From an uncultured Gammaproteobacteria bacterium (lineage in GTDB: Bacteria > Pseudomonadota > Gammaproteobacteria > SZUA-140): DNA of 33,151 nucleotides. The position numbers and the translations under genes were made by a program. The stretch lies in contig CALZHD010000014.1 of assembly GCA_945787155.1 (NCBI GenBank), positions 1 through 33,151 of the forward strand. Reading direction: 5' to 3'. The notes under the pieces were generated by a model. That model saw nothing but the letters and a program-made list of their open reading frames with translations, searched no databases and had not been told where the DNA came from. This document shows, in pieces, positions 9,506 through 17,416 of the stretch. Every line of letters begins with the position of its first letter. The first letter of the stretch is position 1.

Positions 9506-10195
9506 TTATGGTTGCCGCAGGGTGTTGTTGAGGTCGTTGACAATGCGACCGTCAACCATCTTTATTTCTCGTGAGGCACGCGCACCGAGTGCGGCGTCGT
9601 GGGTGACGACGATCAGTGTGATCCCCTGTTGATTGAGTTCCTCGAGTACCTCGACCACTTCATTGCCGGAGACGCTATCGAGATTGCCGGTTGGTTCATC
9701 GGCAAGCACCACGCTCGGTTGCATGATGGTGGCACGTGCAATCGCAACCCGTTGGCGCTGTCCGCCAGAGAGCTGCTCAGGTTTGTGGTGAGCACGCCCT
9801 TCAAGCCCGACGGCCTCCAGGATTTTCTCGACCCGTTTGCGACGTTCTGCCACGGGGATACCGGCGAGCACCATCGGCAGCTCAATATTTTCCATCGCAG
9901 TGAGGCGCGGGACGAGGTGAAAAAACTGAAATACAAAACCGATTTGATTACGTCTCACTGCTGCCTGCTGGTCATCACTGAGGGTGGTGATCTTCTGATT
10001 ATTGAGGGTGTATTCGCCCGAGGTAGGTTGGTCGAGCAGACCAATCAGGTGGAGTAGTGTCGATTTACCTGATCCCGATGGGCCCATGATCGAGAGGTAC
10101 TCACCATCGTTGATCTCAAGGGAGACGCCATTCAGTGCATGCACCTGTTGATCACCGACCTCAAAGATACGGTGAATGGCTTCAAGCTGGATCAT
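9506..10195 (-). CDS. ABC transporter ATPase, LolD/MacB-type
   Basis: This 229-residue cytoplasmic nucleotide-binding subunit has every ATPase motif: Walker [11 protein letters not shown]-loop [12 protein letters not shown], signature [14 protein letters not shown], Walker [14 protein letters not shown] and switch His in VVTHD. The sequence is typical of the LolD/MacB/YknY group that energises FtsX-type permeases. Its ATG overlaps the adaptor stop by one base (TAATG), and its own stop is 2 nt from the first permease, so adaptor, ATPase and permeases are translationally linked. Confidence 0.95.
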   Translation of the reverse strand: MIQLEAIHRIFEVGDQQVHALNGVSLEINDGEYLSIMGPSGSGKSTLLHLIGLLDQPTSGEYTLNNQKITTLSDDQQAAVRRNQIGFVFQFFHLVPRLTAMENIELPMVLAGIPVAERRKRVEKILEAVGLEGRAHHKPEQLSGGQRQRVAIARATIMQPSVVLADEPTGNLDSVSGNEVVEVLEELNQQGITLIVVTHDAALGARASREIKMVDGRIVNDLNNTLRQP

Positions 10196-11385
10196 TATCT
10201 GGCCGAACCCAAACCTGAACCCGGCGCAGCGGATTCGCTGGTCGCATAAGCGCCATCGACGACCCCTTCGCGGTCTACCGATAATACAATCTGCTCACCT
10301 GGCGTGAGGCCATCGGTCACTTCTGTAAATTGCCAGTTATAGATGCCGCTGCTGATCGGGCGCCTTTCGAGCAGGCCATCGTCATGCATCACCATTACGG
10401 CGGCCTTTGCATCATCTGTAAAGGTATCGCGGACAATTGCCTCGCTCGGTATCCGTACCACATCGTGACGTGAATCGAGGATGATCTCAACATCGGCACT
10501 GTAACCGGGCAGCATCTGTTTGAACTCTGCCGGATTGGTGAAGACCGTTTCGACCTCGACGGTACGCGCCTGTTTTTCAACTGCCAGTACATACGGCGCG
10601 ATGCGCTGCACGATGCCATCGAAACGCCTGCCGGGAAAGGCGTCGAGTGAGATGCGCGCATTCATCGCTGCCTGAATGCGCGGCGCATCGACTTCATCGA
10701 TCGGTGCGGAGATGAAGAGGCAGCTGGTATCGACCAGGTCCACCGCGGGTGGGGTTGAGATACCGATCGGTGAGGGGGTGACATATTCGGCGAGCTCACC
10801 GTTGATTTCAGCGATGGTGCCTACAAACGGTGCGCGGATACGGGTGCGTTCGAGCATCGCCTGCGCCACATCGATGCGACGTTTGCTCACCTCGCTGCCC
10901 GCAATGGCCGCTGTGCAGCTCGCCTGCTGAGCGTTTGCATTGGTTTGCGCGCGATCGACCACCTCTTCAGCGACCAGCTGCTTTTGATACAGTGCCTGTT
11001 GACGCTTTGCCTCACGCTTTGCTTCATCCGCCATCAGGCAGACCTGGTCGGCCTGCGCCGCCGCGGCATCGGCTTCACTGGTGGCCAGTGCCAACTGTGC
11101 CTTGAGGTCATCATTCCAGAGTTCTAATAGTAATTGATCGGTTTTGACTGCATCACCTTCGTTGACGATACGCGCAGCAATCTGACCGCCGATGGTGGGG
11201 GCGAGGCGGGCACGACGACACGCTTTGACGCTACCGGCGCGAGTGTTGGCCACCGTGGCGGTGACATCACCGCGTTCCACAATGTGGGTGGTGACAGTGA
11301 GCGGTGTCTCCCGGCTCAACAAAAGGAATACAGCGACGATGATGATAAGCGTGATCGCGATGATAATAGTACGGCGTGAGACCAT
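10195..11385 (-). CDS. Membrane fusion (periplasmic adaptor) protein, MacA/HlyD family
   Basis: This 396-residue adaptor is anchored by an N-terminal helix (TIIIAITLIIIVAVFLLL). A biotinyl-lipoyl-like strand pair, a coiled-coil hairpin rich in Ala, Gln and Glu (LATSEADAAAAQADQV onward), the second lipoyl half (RTRIRAPFVGTIAEI) and a beta-barrel region follow. This is the normal order for MacA-type adaptors. I chose ATG 11385 because ACGGAGC lies seven bases upstream; an upstream in-frame start at 11439 would place 18 polar residues before the membrane helix. The gene heads the adaptor-ATPase-permease-permease operon and diverges from a second adaptor gene at 11633. Confidence 0.9.
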   Translation of the reverse strand: MVSRRTIIIAITLIIIVAVFLLLSRETPLTVTTHIVERGDVTATVANTRAGSVKACRRARLAPTIGGQIAARIVNEGDAVKTDQLLLELWNDDLKAQLALATSEADAAAAQADQVCLMADEAKREAKRQQALYQKQLVAEEVVDRAQTNANAQQASCTAAIAGSEVSKRRIDVAQAMLERTRIRAPFVGTIAEINGELAEYVTPSPIGISTPPAVDLVDTSCLFISAPIDEVDAPRIQAAMNARISLDAFPGRRFDGIVQRIAPYVLAVEKQARTVEVETVFTNPAEFKQMLPGYSADVEIILDSRHDVVRIPSEAIVRDTFTDDAKAAVMVMHDDGLLERRPISSGIYNWQFTEVTDGLTPGEQIVLSVDREGVVDGAYATSESAAPGSGLGSAR

Positions 11386-11415
11386 TTTATGCTCCGTTAA
11401 AACAGCGTTTTTTTT

Positions 11416-11445
11416 ATAATACGCCTCGTGATTGCGCAAGTCGAA
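11416..11445 (-). promoter_or_regulatory. Candidate promoter of the minus-strand ABC operon
   Basis: On the minus strand a TATTAT -10 (11416-11421) lies 18 bases from a weak -35 TTCGAC (11440-11445), about 30 bases upstream of the adaptor start. The -10 is good and the -35 poor, so the call is tentative. Confidence 0.35.
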
Positions 11446-11632
11446 CGTTGAGGTTGTCGCGTGATCTCGTTTTAATCAGAGCTTCCCTTAGACATATTTT
11501 TAATCCGTTGATGTAGTATGTGGATGGTTATGTTGAAGCGTGATAAATGATGATGGTATGTTTTGCTATCAGTATAAAACGGCTGGTGCTGTTATGCTGT
11601 TGGCGGTCGTTTTATAGGTTCGGGATTTCATC

Positions 11633-12721
11633 ATGAAAAAAACAGTGTTGCTCTCGGTGGTGGCATTGCTGACGCTGACGTTGGTGGTAGCAGGCTGGAA
11701 GTATAGTCAGGGCAATGTCTTCGATGTCGCGGTCATCACTGTTGAAACGGGCCCGATTGAGGCAGTGATTCGCGTCACCGGCCGAGTTATCAACGATCGC
11801 ACCGTTACCCTGACGGCGCTGGTGGATGGTCAAATTATGGGTATGCTGGTACAAAAAGGGGACCGGGTGAAAGCGGGGCAGGTGCTTGCCTATTTCGATA
11901 AACGTGAAGCCGATGCCCTGATGGATAAGGCAAAGGCCGTGGTGGCACGGGAGCGGCAGGCGGTGGATGAGGCCACCCGCAAGTTGAAACGCTTGAAGGA
12001 GATGTCGCTCACCGGGGGCGCCTCGATGCAGGCGGTGGAAGATACTGAAGCGTTGTGGCGCGCCGCCAGGGCACGCTTGCAGGTCGCCGAAGCCGAATTG
12101 CGAGTGGCGCGGATTCAGCGGGAAAAAGTCGAGGTCACCGCGCCATGGGATGGCGTGATTATTGAAAAATCCACTGAACAGGGCCAATGGGTGGAAGCGG
12201 GTATCAAACTCTTTACGCTGGTGGCCGAGGAGGGGCGTGAGATCGAAGCCAACGTGGATGCTGGTGACAGCGGCGTGGTGGCAATCGGTCAGACGGTCTC
12301 GATCACCAGTGATGCCTTTGCCGACCGCCGCTGGAACGAAACCATCCACTGGATATCTCCCGCAATCATCACCGCTGAAAATGCGGTGCTAAACAGTTTC
12401 GCTGTGCGCATGACGCTGGGGCCAGAGGCGCCGCCGTTGCTACTGGGACAGCAAGTGGATGTGGAGATCCGCACCGCCCACCGAGCATCGGTGCTGAAAC
12501 TGCCCTATACCGCACTGATCGAATCCGAAGGGGGTGCGCAGATTGCTGTCGTGCGCGATGGCAAGGTGGTCTATGTGCCGGTCTCCACGGGCATCGAGGA
12601 TTTCACTCATGTGGAAATTGTCTCGGGCCTTGCTGCGGGCGATTCGGTTATCCTGTTTCAGGGCAAAGCCCTGGCAGAGGATACTCTGGTCAGGGCCAGC
12701 ACAGAAAGTCAGCCGCTGTGA
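11633..12721 (+). CDS. Membrane fusion (periplasmic adaptor) protein, HlyD/RND type
   Basis: This 362-residue adaptor has an N-terminal anchor or signal (VLLSVVALLTLTLVVAGW). A lipoyl half with VDGQIMGMLVQKGDRVKAGQ, a short helical hairpin (about residues 95-155), the second lipoyl half (VTAPWDGVIIEKSTEQGQWV) and a beta-barrel follow. It heads a plus-strand operon divergent from the other ABC operon. The ATPase gene begins at a GTG that overlaps this gene's stop by four bases, so the two are coupled. The hairpin is shorter than in many TolC-docking adaptors; whether it reaches an outer-membrane channel is open. Confidence 0.9.
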   Translation: MKKTVLLSVVALLTLTLVVAGWKYSQGNVFDVAVITVETGPIEAVIRVTGRVINDRTVTLTALVDGQIMGMLVQKGDRVKAGQVLAYFDKREADALMDKAKAVVARERQAVDEATRKLKRLKEMSLTGGASMQAVEDTEALWRAARARLQVAEAELRVARIQREKVEVTAPWDGVIIEKSTEQGQWVEAGIKLFTLVAEEGREIEANVDAGDSGVVAIGQTVSITSDAFADRRWNETIHWISPAIITAENAVLNSFAVRMTLGPEAPPLLLGQQVDVEIRTAHRASVLKLPYTALIESEGGAQIAVVRDGKVVYVPVSTGIEDFTHVEIVSGLAAGDSVILFQGKALAEDTLVRASTESQPL

Positions 12722-13392
12722 TTGCATTAAGTGACATCAATAAAAGCTACCGGGTCGGTGAGCTGGTGCTGCCGGTGTTACGCGGTATCACGCTTAAGGT
12801 GGCTGCCGGTGAGTTCGTCGCCATCATGGGGCCGTCGGGCTCGGGCAAAACCACCCTGCTCAATATCATCGGCTGTCTTGATTCCGTGGATGCCGGTAGC
12901 TATTCACTGGCGGGTGAAGTGGTGGATCGGGCCAGTGATGATGATCTTGCCCGCATCCGTAACAGGCACATCGGTTTTGTCTTTCAGCTATTTAATCTTA
13001 TCCCGCGCATCTCTGCGCTGCGCAATGTCGAATTGCCGATGATCTATTCTGATGTCTCTCCAGCCGAGCGCCGTCAACGTGCGCTACACGCGCTGCAGCG
13101 CATGGCGATTGCTGACCGCGCCGACCATGCGCCGAGCCAGCTTTCCGGCGGCCAGCAACAACGCGTTGCGATCGCCCGCGCGCTGGTCAATACCCCCGAA
13201 CTGCTGGTGGCCGATGAACCCACCGGCAGCCTCGATTCTGGTACCGGACGTGAGATCATGGCGCTGTTTGGTGAGCTCAACCGGGCTGGCACCACCATCG
13301 TCATGGTGACCCATGAGGAGGAGATCGCCGCCTTCGCGAGCCGTATCATCCGTCTGCGAGATGGCATCATTGCCACTGACGAAGGGGGATGA
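12718..13392 (+). CDS. ABC transporter ATPase, LolD/MacB-type
   Basis: This 224-residue nucleotide-binding subunit has Walker A GPSGSGKTT, Q-loop FQLFNLIPRISA, signature [14 protein letters not shown], Walker B LLVADEPTGSLDS and switch His in VTHEE. The start is GTG at 12718, inside the adaptor's end (GTGA, four-base overlap), and its stop overlaps the permease ATG (ATGA). It is the energy subunit of the second split MacAB-like system, and its sequence is distinct from the ATPase at 9506-10195. Confidence 0.95.
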   Translation: MIALSDINKSYRVGELVLPVLRGITLKVAAGEFVAIMGPSGSGKTTLLNIIGCLDSVDAGSYSLAGEVVDRASDDDLARIRNRHIGFVFQLFNLIPRISALRNVELPMIYSDVSPAERRQRALHALQRMAIADRADHAPSQLSGGQQQRVAIARALVNTPELLVADEPTGSLDSGTGREIMALFGELNRAGTTIVMVTHEEEIAAFASRIIRLRDGIIATDEGG

Positions 13393-14639
13393 GGGGAATG
13401 CTGATCTTTTTTGTTGATCGTTTCAGCCTGGCGCTCTATGCGTTGAAAGATAATCTCCGCCGCACATTGCTGAGCATTTTGGGCATCGCGATCGGGATCG
13501 CCGCGGTGATGGCGGTAGGCACCATCAGCAAGGGAGGCAATTATTTGATCTTTTCCGAGCTGGAGACCTTCGGTCTCAACTCCGTGTGGGTCTTTCGCGA
13601 TCGCGGTGACAAAGACCCCCATCGCAGAGTGCGGGAGGGAAGTGGCATTGACAATGATGACTACCAGGCGCTGACTGGCGGTTGCTGTCCGGCGGTACAG
13701 CGCATCAGCGCCGTGGTTCACGCCTCATTTAGCAAACGTGCCGTGATTCAGGCGATCAATCGTTACAGTAATGCCCAGGTGCAGGGGGTGGACGTCACCC
13801 TCACCAGCATTGCTAACGATGTCGTTATTCAGGGGCGGCCGTTCCGCGCCCGCGATATCACCAGCCGCCGGGCAGTGGCTATTCTCGGCCCCACCGCGGC
13901 CGAGGACCTGTTCGGCGCCGCTTCTGCGATCGGTCGGGAATTCCGCATCGGCAATCGCAAGTTCACTGTCATCGGTGTGCTGGAAGCAAAAAGCCGCGAT
14001 TTTCTCGCCAGCATCGGCTCATCGGGCGGCCAGGATGCCAATAACCGTATCCTCATTCCCTACACCATCCTGCAGCAGATGCTGGGGCACAAACAGATTA
14101 ATTTTCTGCATGCCGAAGCCGTGACCCAGACGCAGGCCGACAGTGCTGCGCAACAGCTCATCGCCGTACTCAAGCGTCACAATGGTCATAACTATAGCTA
14201 TAAGTCGGAGACGATGGCGACCTACATCACCACCACCGAGCGCATCCTCAACGGTGTTGCCATGATCGGTATCATCGCCGCTTCCGTTTCGTTGCTGGTG
14301 GGGGGGATGGGCATTATGAATATCATGAGCACCTCGGTGCTGGAACGCACCCGTGAGATCGGTCTGCGCAAGGCCGTGGGCGCACGTCGTAGCGACATTC
14401 TGCTGCAATTTTTGCTGGAGGCGGTGGTCATCAGCACCCTGGGTGGCCTGATCGGGCTCACCCTCGGCACGATAGCCAGCATCGTGCTCGCTGAAGTGAC
14501 CGGTTTTCCGCTTGCCCCGTCGCTCACCGTCATTGTCATCGCACTGGTGGTCTCAGTGGCGGTCGGCATCATCTCCGGTTACCTGCCTGCAAGGCGTGCT
14601 GCGCGACTGCATCCAGTGGAGGCGTTGCGTTATGAATGA
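13389..14639 (+). CDS. MacB/FtsX-type ABC transporter permease
   Basis: This 416-residue permease has an N-terminal helix (LLSILGIAIGIAAVMAV), a MacB periplasmic core and three C-terminal helices; one includes SVSLLVGGMGIMNIM, a strongly conserved MacB segment. It ends LPARRAARLHPVEALRYE. It is a single permease, so a homodimer is likely, unlike the paired permeases of the divergent operon. The start at 13389 overlaps the ATPase stop (ATGA); an ATG at 13398 is an alternative. Its end overlaps the mlaA start by eight bases, which ties the permease to an outer-membrane phospholipid-handling lipoprotein. Confidence 0.92.
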   Translation: MRGMLIFFVDRFSLALYALKDNLRRTLLSILGIAIGIAAVMAVGTISKGGNYLIFSELETFGLNSVWVFRDRGDKDPHRRVREGSGIDNDDYQALTGGCCPAVQRISAVVHASFSKRAVIQAINRYSNAQVQGVDVTLTSIANDVVIQGRPFRARDITSRRAVAILGPTAAEDLFGAASAIGREFRIGNRKFTVIGVLEAKSRDFLASIGSSGGQDANNRILIPYTILQQMLGHKQINFLHAEAVTQTQADSAAQQLIAVLKRHNGHNYSYKSETMATYITTTERILNGVAMIGIIAASVSLLVGGMGIMNIMSTSVLERTREIGLRKAVGARRSDILLQFLLEAVVISTLGGLIGLTLGTIASIVLAEVTGFPLAPSLTVIVIALVVSVAVGIISGYLPARRAARLHPVEALRYE

Positions 14640-15450
14640 AACAGCCGCATTTCTTCATGTGACTGGACGCGCTGCCCGCTTGCTTGCATTGATAACCACA
14701 TGCCTGTTGAGCGGCTGTGCGACGATAAATGGTCCGACGGAGCCTCACGATCCTTTTGAGCGCTACAACCGAGCGATGTTTCAGTTCAACGACTCGCTCG
14801 ACAAGGCCGTCATAAAGCCGGTCGCTAAGGCCTATGTCGCTGTAGTCCCTACGCCTGTGAATAAAGGTGTTACCAATTTCTTTGGTAATCTGGGCGATGT
14901 GGTGGTGACGATAAATGACTTGCTGCAATTCAAGTTAGGCCAGGCGGCCTCCGATGCCACACGAGTTATTGTCAACAGTACTTTGGGGTTGTTGGGGATT
15001 ATCGACGTCGCCACGCCAATGGGTTTGCGAAAACATCGCGAGGACTTTGGTCAGACCCTTGGGCGCTGGGGAATCGGCAGTGGCCCCTATCTGGTGCTGC
15101 CATTTTTTGGCCCCAGCTCGCCACGCGACGGCATTGGTCTATATGTCGATTACAGCCAGTTCGATATCACCTTCAACCGTGTCGAGGATGATGCCACTCG
15201 ACACAGTATGTTCGTCATCGATGTAGTCGATACCCGCGCCGGTCTACTATCGGCGAGCCGTATTCTGGATGCTGCTGCGCTGGACCCCTATGCCTTTACC
15301 CGCGAGGCCTATCTGCAACGGCGTCGAAACCTGGTCTATGACGGTAATCCACCCATCGAGGAATTTGAGGACTTTGAAGACTATGATGACTATGAAGACG
15401 AGCCCGCTGACGATGATCCCGTTTCTGATGACCTCGTTACAGATGATTAG
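14632..15450 (+). CDS. mlaA: MlaA/VacJ family outer-membrane lipoprotein
   Basis: This 272-residue lipoprotein has a lipobox LLSGC (Cys 29), with Ala at +2 favouring the outer membrane. The body shows the MlaA signature: DPFERYNRAMFQFNDSLD, KPVAKAYVAVVPTPV, the FFGNLGDVVVTINDLLQ segment, REDFGQTLGRWGIGSGPYLVLPFFGPSSPRDG, and a closing region. MlaA removes misplaced phospholipid from the outer leaflet and passes it to MlaC and the MlaFEDB ABC system. No mlaBCDEF genes lie in the window. Here the gene overlaps a MacB-type permease by eight bases, an unusual partner. I chose ATG 14632 because it gives a proper lipoprotein signal. The C-terminus is a strongly acidic Asp/Glu/Tyr tail (EDFEDYDDYEDEPADDD) beyond the conserved domain. 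Confidence 0.93.
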   Translation: MNETAAFLHVTGRAARLLALITTCLLSGCATINGPTEPHDPFERYNRAMFQFNDSLDKAVIKPVAKAYVAVVPTPVNKGVTNFFGNLGDVVVTINDLLQFKLGQAASDATRVIVNSTLGLLGIIDVATPMGLRKHREDFGQTLGRWGIGSGPYLVLPFFGPSSPRDGIGLYVDYSQFDITFNRVEDDATRHSMFVIDVVDTRAGLLSASRILDAAALDPYAFTREAYLQRRRNLVYDGNPPIEEFEDFEDYDDYEDEPADDDPVSDDLVTDD

Positions 15451-15478
15451 AGCTCCTTTTAGCTACCTCTAATTTTAT
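15447..15478 (+). terminator. Possible terminator after mlaA
   Basis: TTAGAG (15447-15452) and CTCTAA (15467-15472) can pair around a 14-base loop, followed at once by TTTTATT. The arms are short and AT-rich, so termination would be weak. Confidence 0.35.
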
Positions 15479-15494
15479 TGGCCGGTTTTATTGG
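15473..15494. repeat. TTTTATTGG direct repeat
   Basis: TTTTATTGG occurs at 15473-15481 and 15486-15494, separated by CCGG, a 13-base period between mlaA and the DamX-like gene. It could be a regulator site with tandem half-sites, or chance. Confidence 0.4.
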
Positions 15495-15665
15495 TTAGCA
15501 TGCTTTTATGAATGACAGTGATAGTACCGAGTGGGGGCATGACGTATGATATTGGCTTTCAATGAGGTAACAGGGCTGGATTCCTCTTTTGAGCTATTGT
15601 GATCTGTATTATATTGCTCCTCATGGGAATTGTGATGACCTTAACCTCCGCTTTGTAGTGATAAT

Positions 15666-17345
15666 ATGTCCAATAATGTAGTGCGCATAACCAGCGAGCC
15701 TGATTCAAAGCCTGACATCAAACATGATGGTCAGAGTGACCTCTTTAATGGACAGAAAGAGCCCGCACCTTTTCTGCACGACCCATCATCGATCCTTGAT
15801 GCTTCCCCTGACTATTACCTGAAGACCGAAGCACTGGTGGCACTGCTGTCGCATCTGCAGCAGGTGGTGACGGGGCGTGGGGCGATACAGGTGATCATCG
15901 CCGAACATGGCCGGGGCAAGAGCGCGCTCATACGGCAGTTGATCACTGAAGCGGCTAATCGCTGGCTGCTGTGTCATATCCATGCGGATTATTATCTCGG
16001 GGTTGACCATATTATCAATGGTCTTGGTCAGACCTTTTTTCCGCAAGAGGATGTCGATTTTGAAGCGTTGGTGCATGGACTTGCATCATATGGGCACCAG
16101 GAACCTTACCCGGTCGTGATTGTCGATGATGCGCAAAACCTCTCACCTTATGCCATCGAGTCATTGGCGAATCTCAAGCGAACTGTAGCAGCGAATGGCG
16201 GTGATGTTGATATTATCCTCTGTGGGAGTCCTGCACTGCGAGAAACGATTGCGTCACCTAGCTTGTCTCCGTTTCGAGATGAATGGCTTGAGGTGCATTC
16301 ATTGCCGCGCTTTAGCGAAGAAGAAACGATGACTTATCTCGACCATAGTTTCGAAAGCCCGGCAGATACGCTCTTTACCCCTGCTCAATTACAGAATATT
16401 CACCGTCGTGGTTGCGGAATTCCAGCCTGCATCACTTACCAGGCGGAGCTGGCACTCGGGCGTGCCGTCTCAGATGAGCGTCTACGGCTTGAACATCAAC
16501 AGATGCTCATCCGTAGAAAAAAACAGCCCTATTTTATTGGCGGAGGGGTGGCAGGTGTACTGTTGCTGATCGTGATTATCTTCTCGTTCTCCGATACCGA
16601 ACAAGATCTGTTAATCGCGGAATCGAAGCGGATGGTATTGACTGCGCCAGTGCCGGCGCCGAATATTGCAGATAAGGTTGATGAAGATGCTGCAGTCACT
16701 TCAAAGGTAGCTGCAGCGCCTGTAAAGGCTGTCGATAAGCAAGTAAAATCGACGCCGGTGACCAGGCCTGTTGTGGCTAAAGTGAAGCCTACCGCTAAGC
16801 CTAAACCGCAACCTGTTAAGGCGGCAGCTATTAAGAGGGAACCACAGCCCACGATTAAAACAGCGCCCACGGCGGCAGTGGCTAAGGTTGAATCGAAGCC
16901 AGTGGTTAAACCCGAGTCAGCCTCATCAGCGTTCAAACCCGAGGCAAATCCGATTGTCGGAAAATCGCTAGCGCCGATCTCAGCAATGGGAAATTCTGTC
17001 GACGCTAAACCGGCCACATCCGTTGTGGTGGCTGACGACGGGGCAATTCCCGGTGCTGCGTGGCTGAAGACACAACCAGCAGAGCACTATACGATTCAGC
17101 TTGCCGGTTCACCGGATGAAAAAAACATTATCCGTTATATCAGGCGTAGTTCTTTAGAGGGAGAGCTTGCTTATGTTTTACTCAAACGAACCAATCGTAG
17201 TAGCTGGTATGTGGTGTTACACGGTAGTTTTGAATCACGGGCGGCAGCGCTGGAGGTGGCCGAGTTTTTTCCACCTGAGTTGAGAAAACATAAACCATGG
17301 ATTCGAAAATTCTCAAAATTGCAAAACGCTCTGGATGAAGGTTAA
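15666..17345 (+). CDS. damX: DamX-like AAA ATPase with C-terminal SPOR domain
   Basis: This 559-residue membrane protein probably acts at the division septum. An N-terminal AAA/ExeA-like ATPase domain (about residues 45-270) has Walker A EHGRGKSA near residue 80 and Walker B VVIVDDAQN near 150. One membrane helix follows (YFIGGGVAGVLLLIVIIFSF, about 290-309). The next 160 residues are a Pro/Ala/Lys/Val-rich periplasmic linker, and a SPOR domain starts at HYTIQLAGS (about 473). SPOR domains bind denuded septal peptidoglycan. Many gammaproteobacterial DamX proteins share this plan, while E. coli DamX has lost the recognisable ATPase motifs. The gene normally neighbours aroB/aroK, which are absent here. 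It follows mlaA by 215 bases and precedes the hydrolase-OsmC gene by 71. Confidence 0.85.
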   Translation: MSNNVVRITSEPDSKPDIKHDGQSDLFNGQKEPAPFLHDPSSILDASPDYYLKTEALVALLSHLQQVVTGRGAIQVIIAEHGRGKSALIRQLITEAANRWLLCHIHADYYLGVDHIINGLGQTFFPQEDVDFEALVHGLASYGHQEPYPVVIVDDAQNLSPYAIESLANLKRTVAANGGDVDIILCGSPALRETIASPSLSPFRDEWLEVHSLPRFSEEETMTYLDHSFESPADTLFTPAQLQNIHRRGCGIPACITYQAELALGRAVSDERLRLEHQQMLIRRKKQPYFIGGGVAGVLLLIVIIFSFSDTEQDLLIAESKRMVLTAPVPAPNIADKVDEDAAVTSKVAAAPVKAVDKQVKSTPVTRPVVAKVKPTAKPKPQPVKAAAIKREPQPTIKTAPTAAVAKVESKPVVKPESASSAFKPEANPIVGKSLAPISAMGNSVDAKPATSVVVADDGAIPGAAWLKTQPAEHYTIQLAGSPDEKNIIRYIRRSSLEGELAYVLLKRTNRSSWYVVLHGSFESRAAALEVAEFFPPELRKHKPWIRKFSKLQNALDEG

Positions 17346-17370
17346 TTGTCAGGTTGCCGAGGTAATGGCC

Positions 17371-17396
17371 AGACTAAATAGAAAGACTAAATAGAA
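17371..17396. repeat. Perfect tandem 13-base repeat
   Basis: AGACTAAATAGAA occurs twice head-to-tail (17371-17383 and 17384-17396), just before the hydrolase-OsmC start. It looks like a recent slippage duplication and could vary in copy number between strains. Confidence 0.75.
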
Positions 17397-17416
17397 CGAC
17401 AGGTCAATAGAATCGG

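Noticed and set aside
11612-12349. 245-residue minus-strand open frame
   Set aside because: It is antisense to a well-supported adaptor gene and has a His/Pro/Gln-rich composition typical of shadows.
14512-14631. Extended start for mlaA
   Set aside because: It would overlap the permease gene by over 100 bases and bury the lipoprotein signal; ATG 14632 restores a proper lipobox distance.
16529-17017. 162-residue minus-strand Gly/Ala/Thr-rich open frame
   Set aside because: It is the complement of the DamX linker, whose Ala/Lys/Pro codons produce a long stop-free antisense frame.
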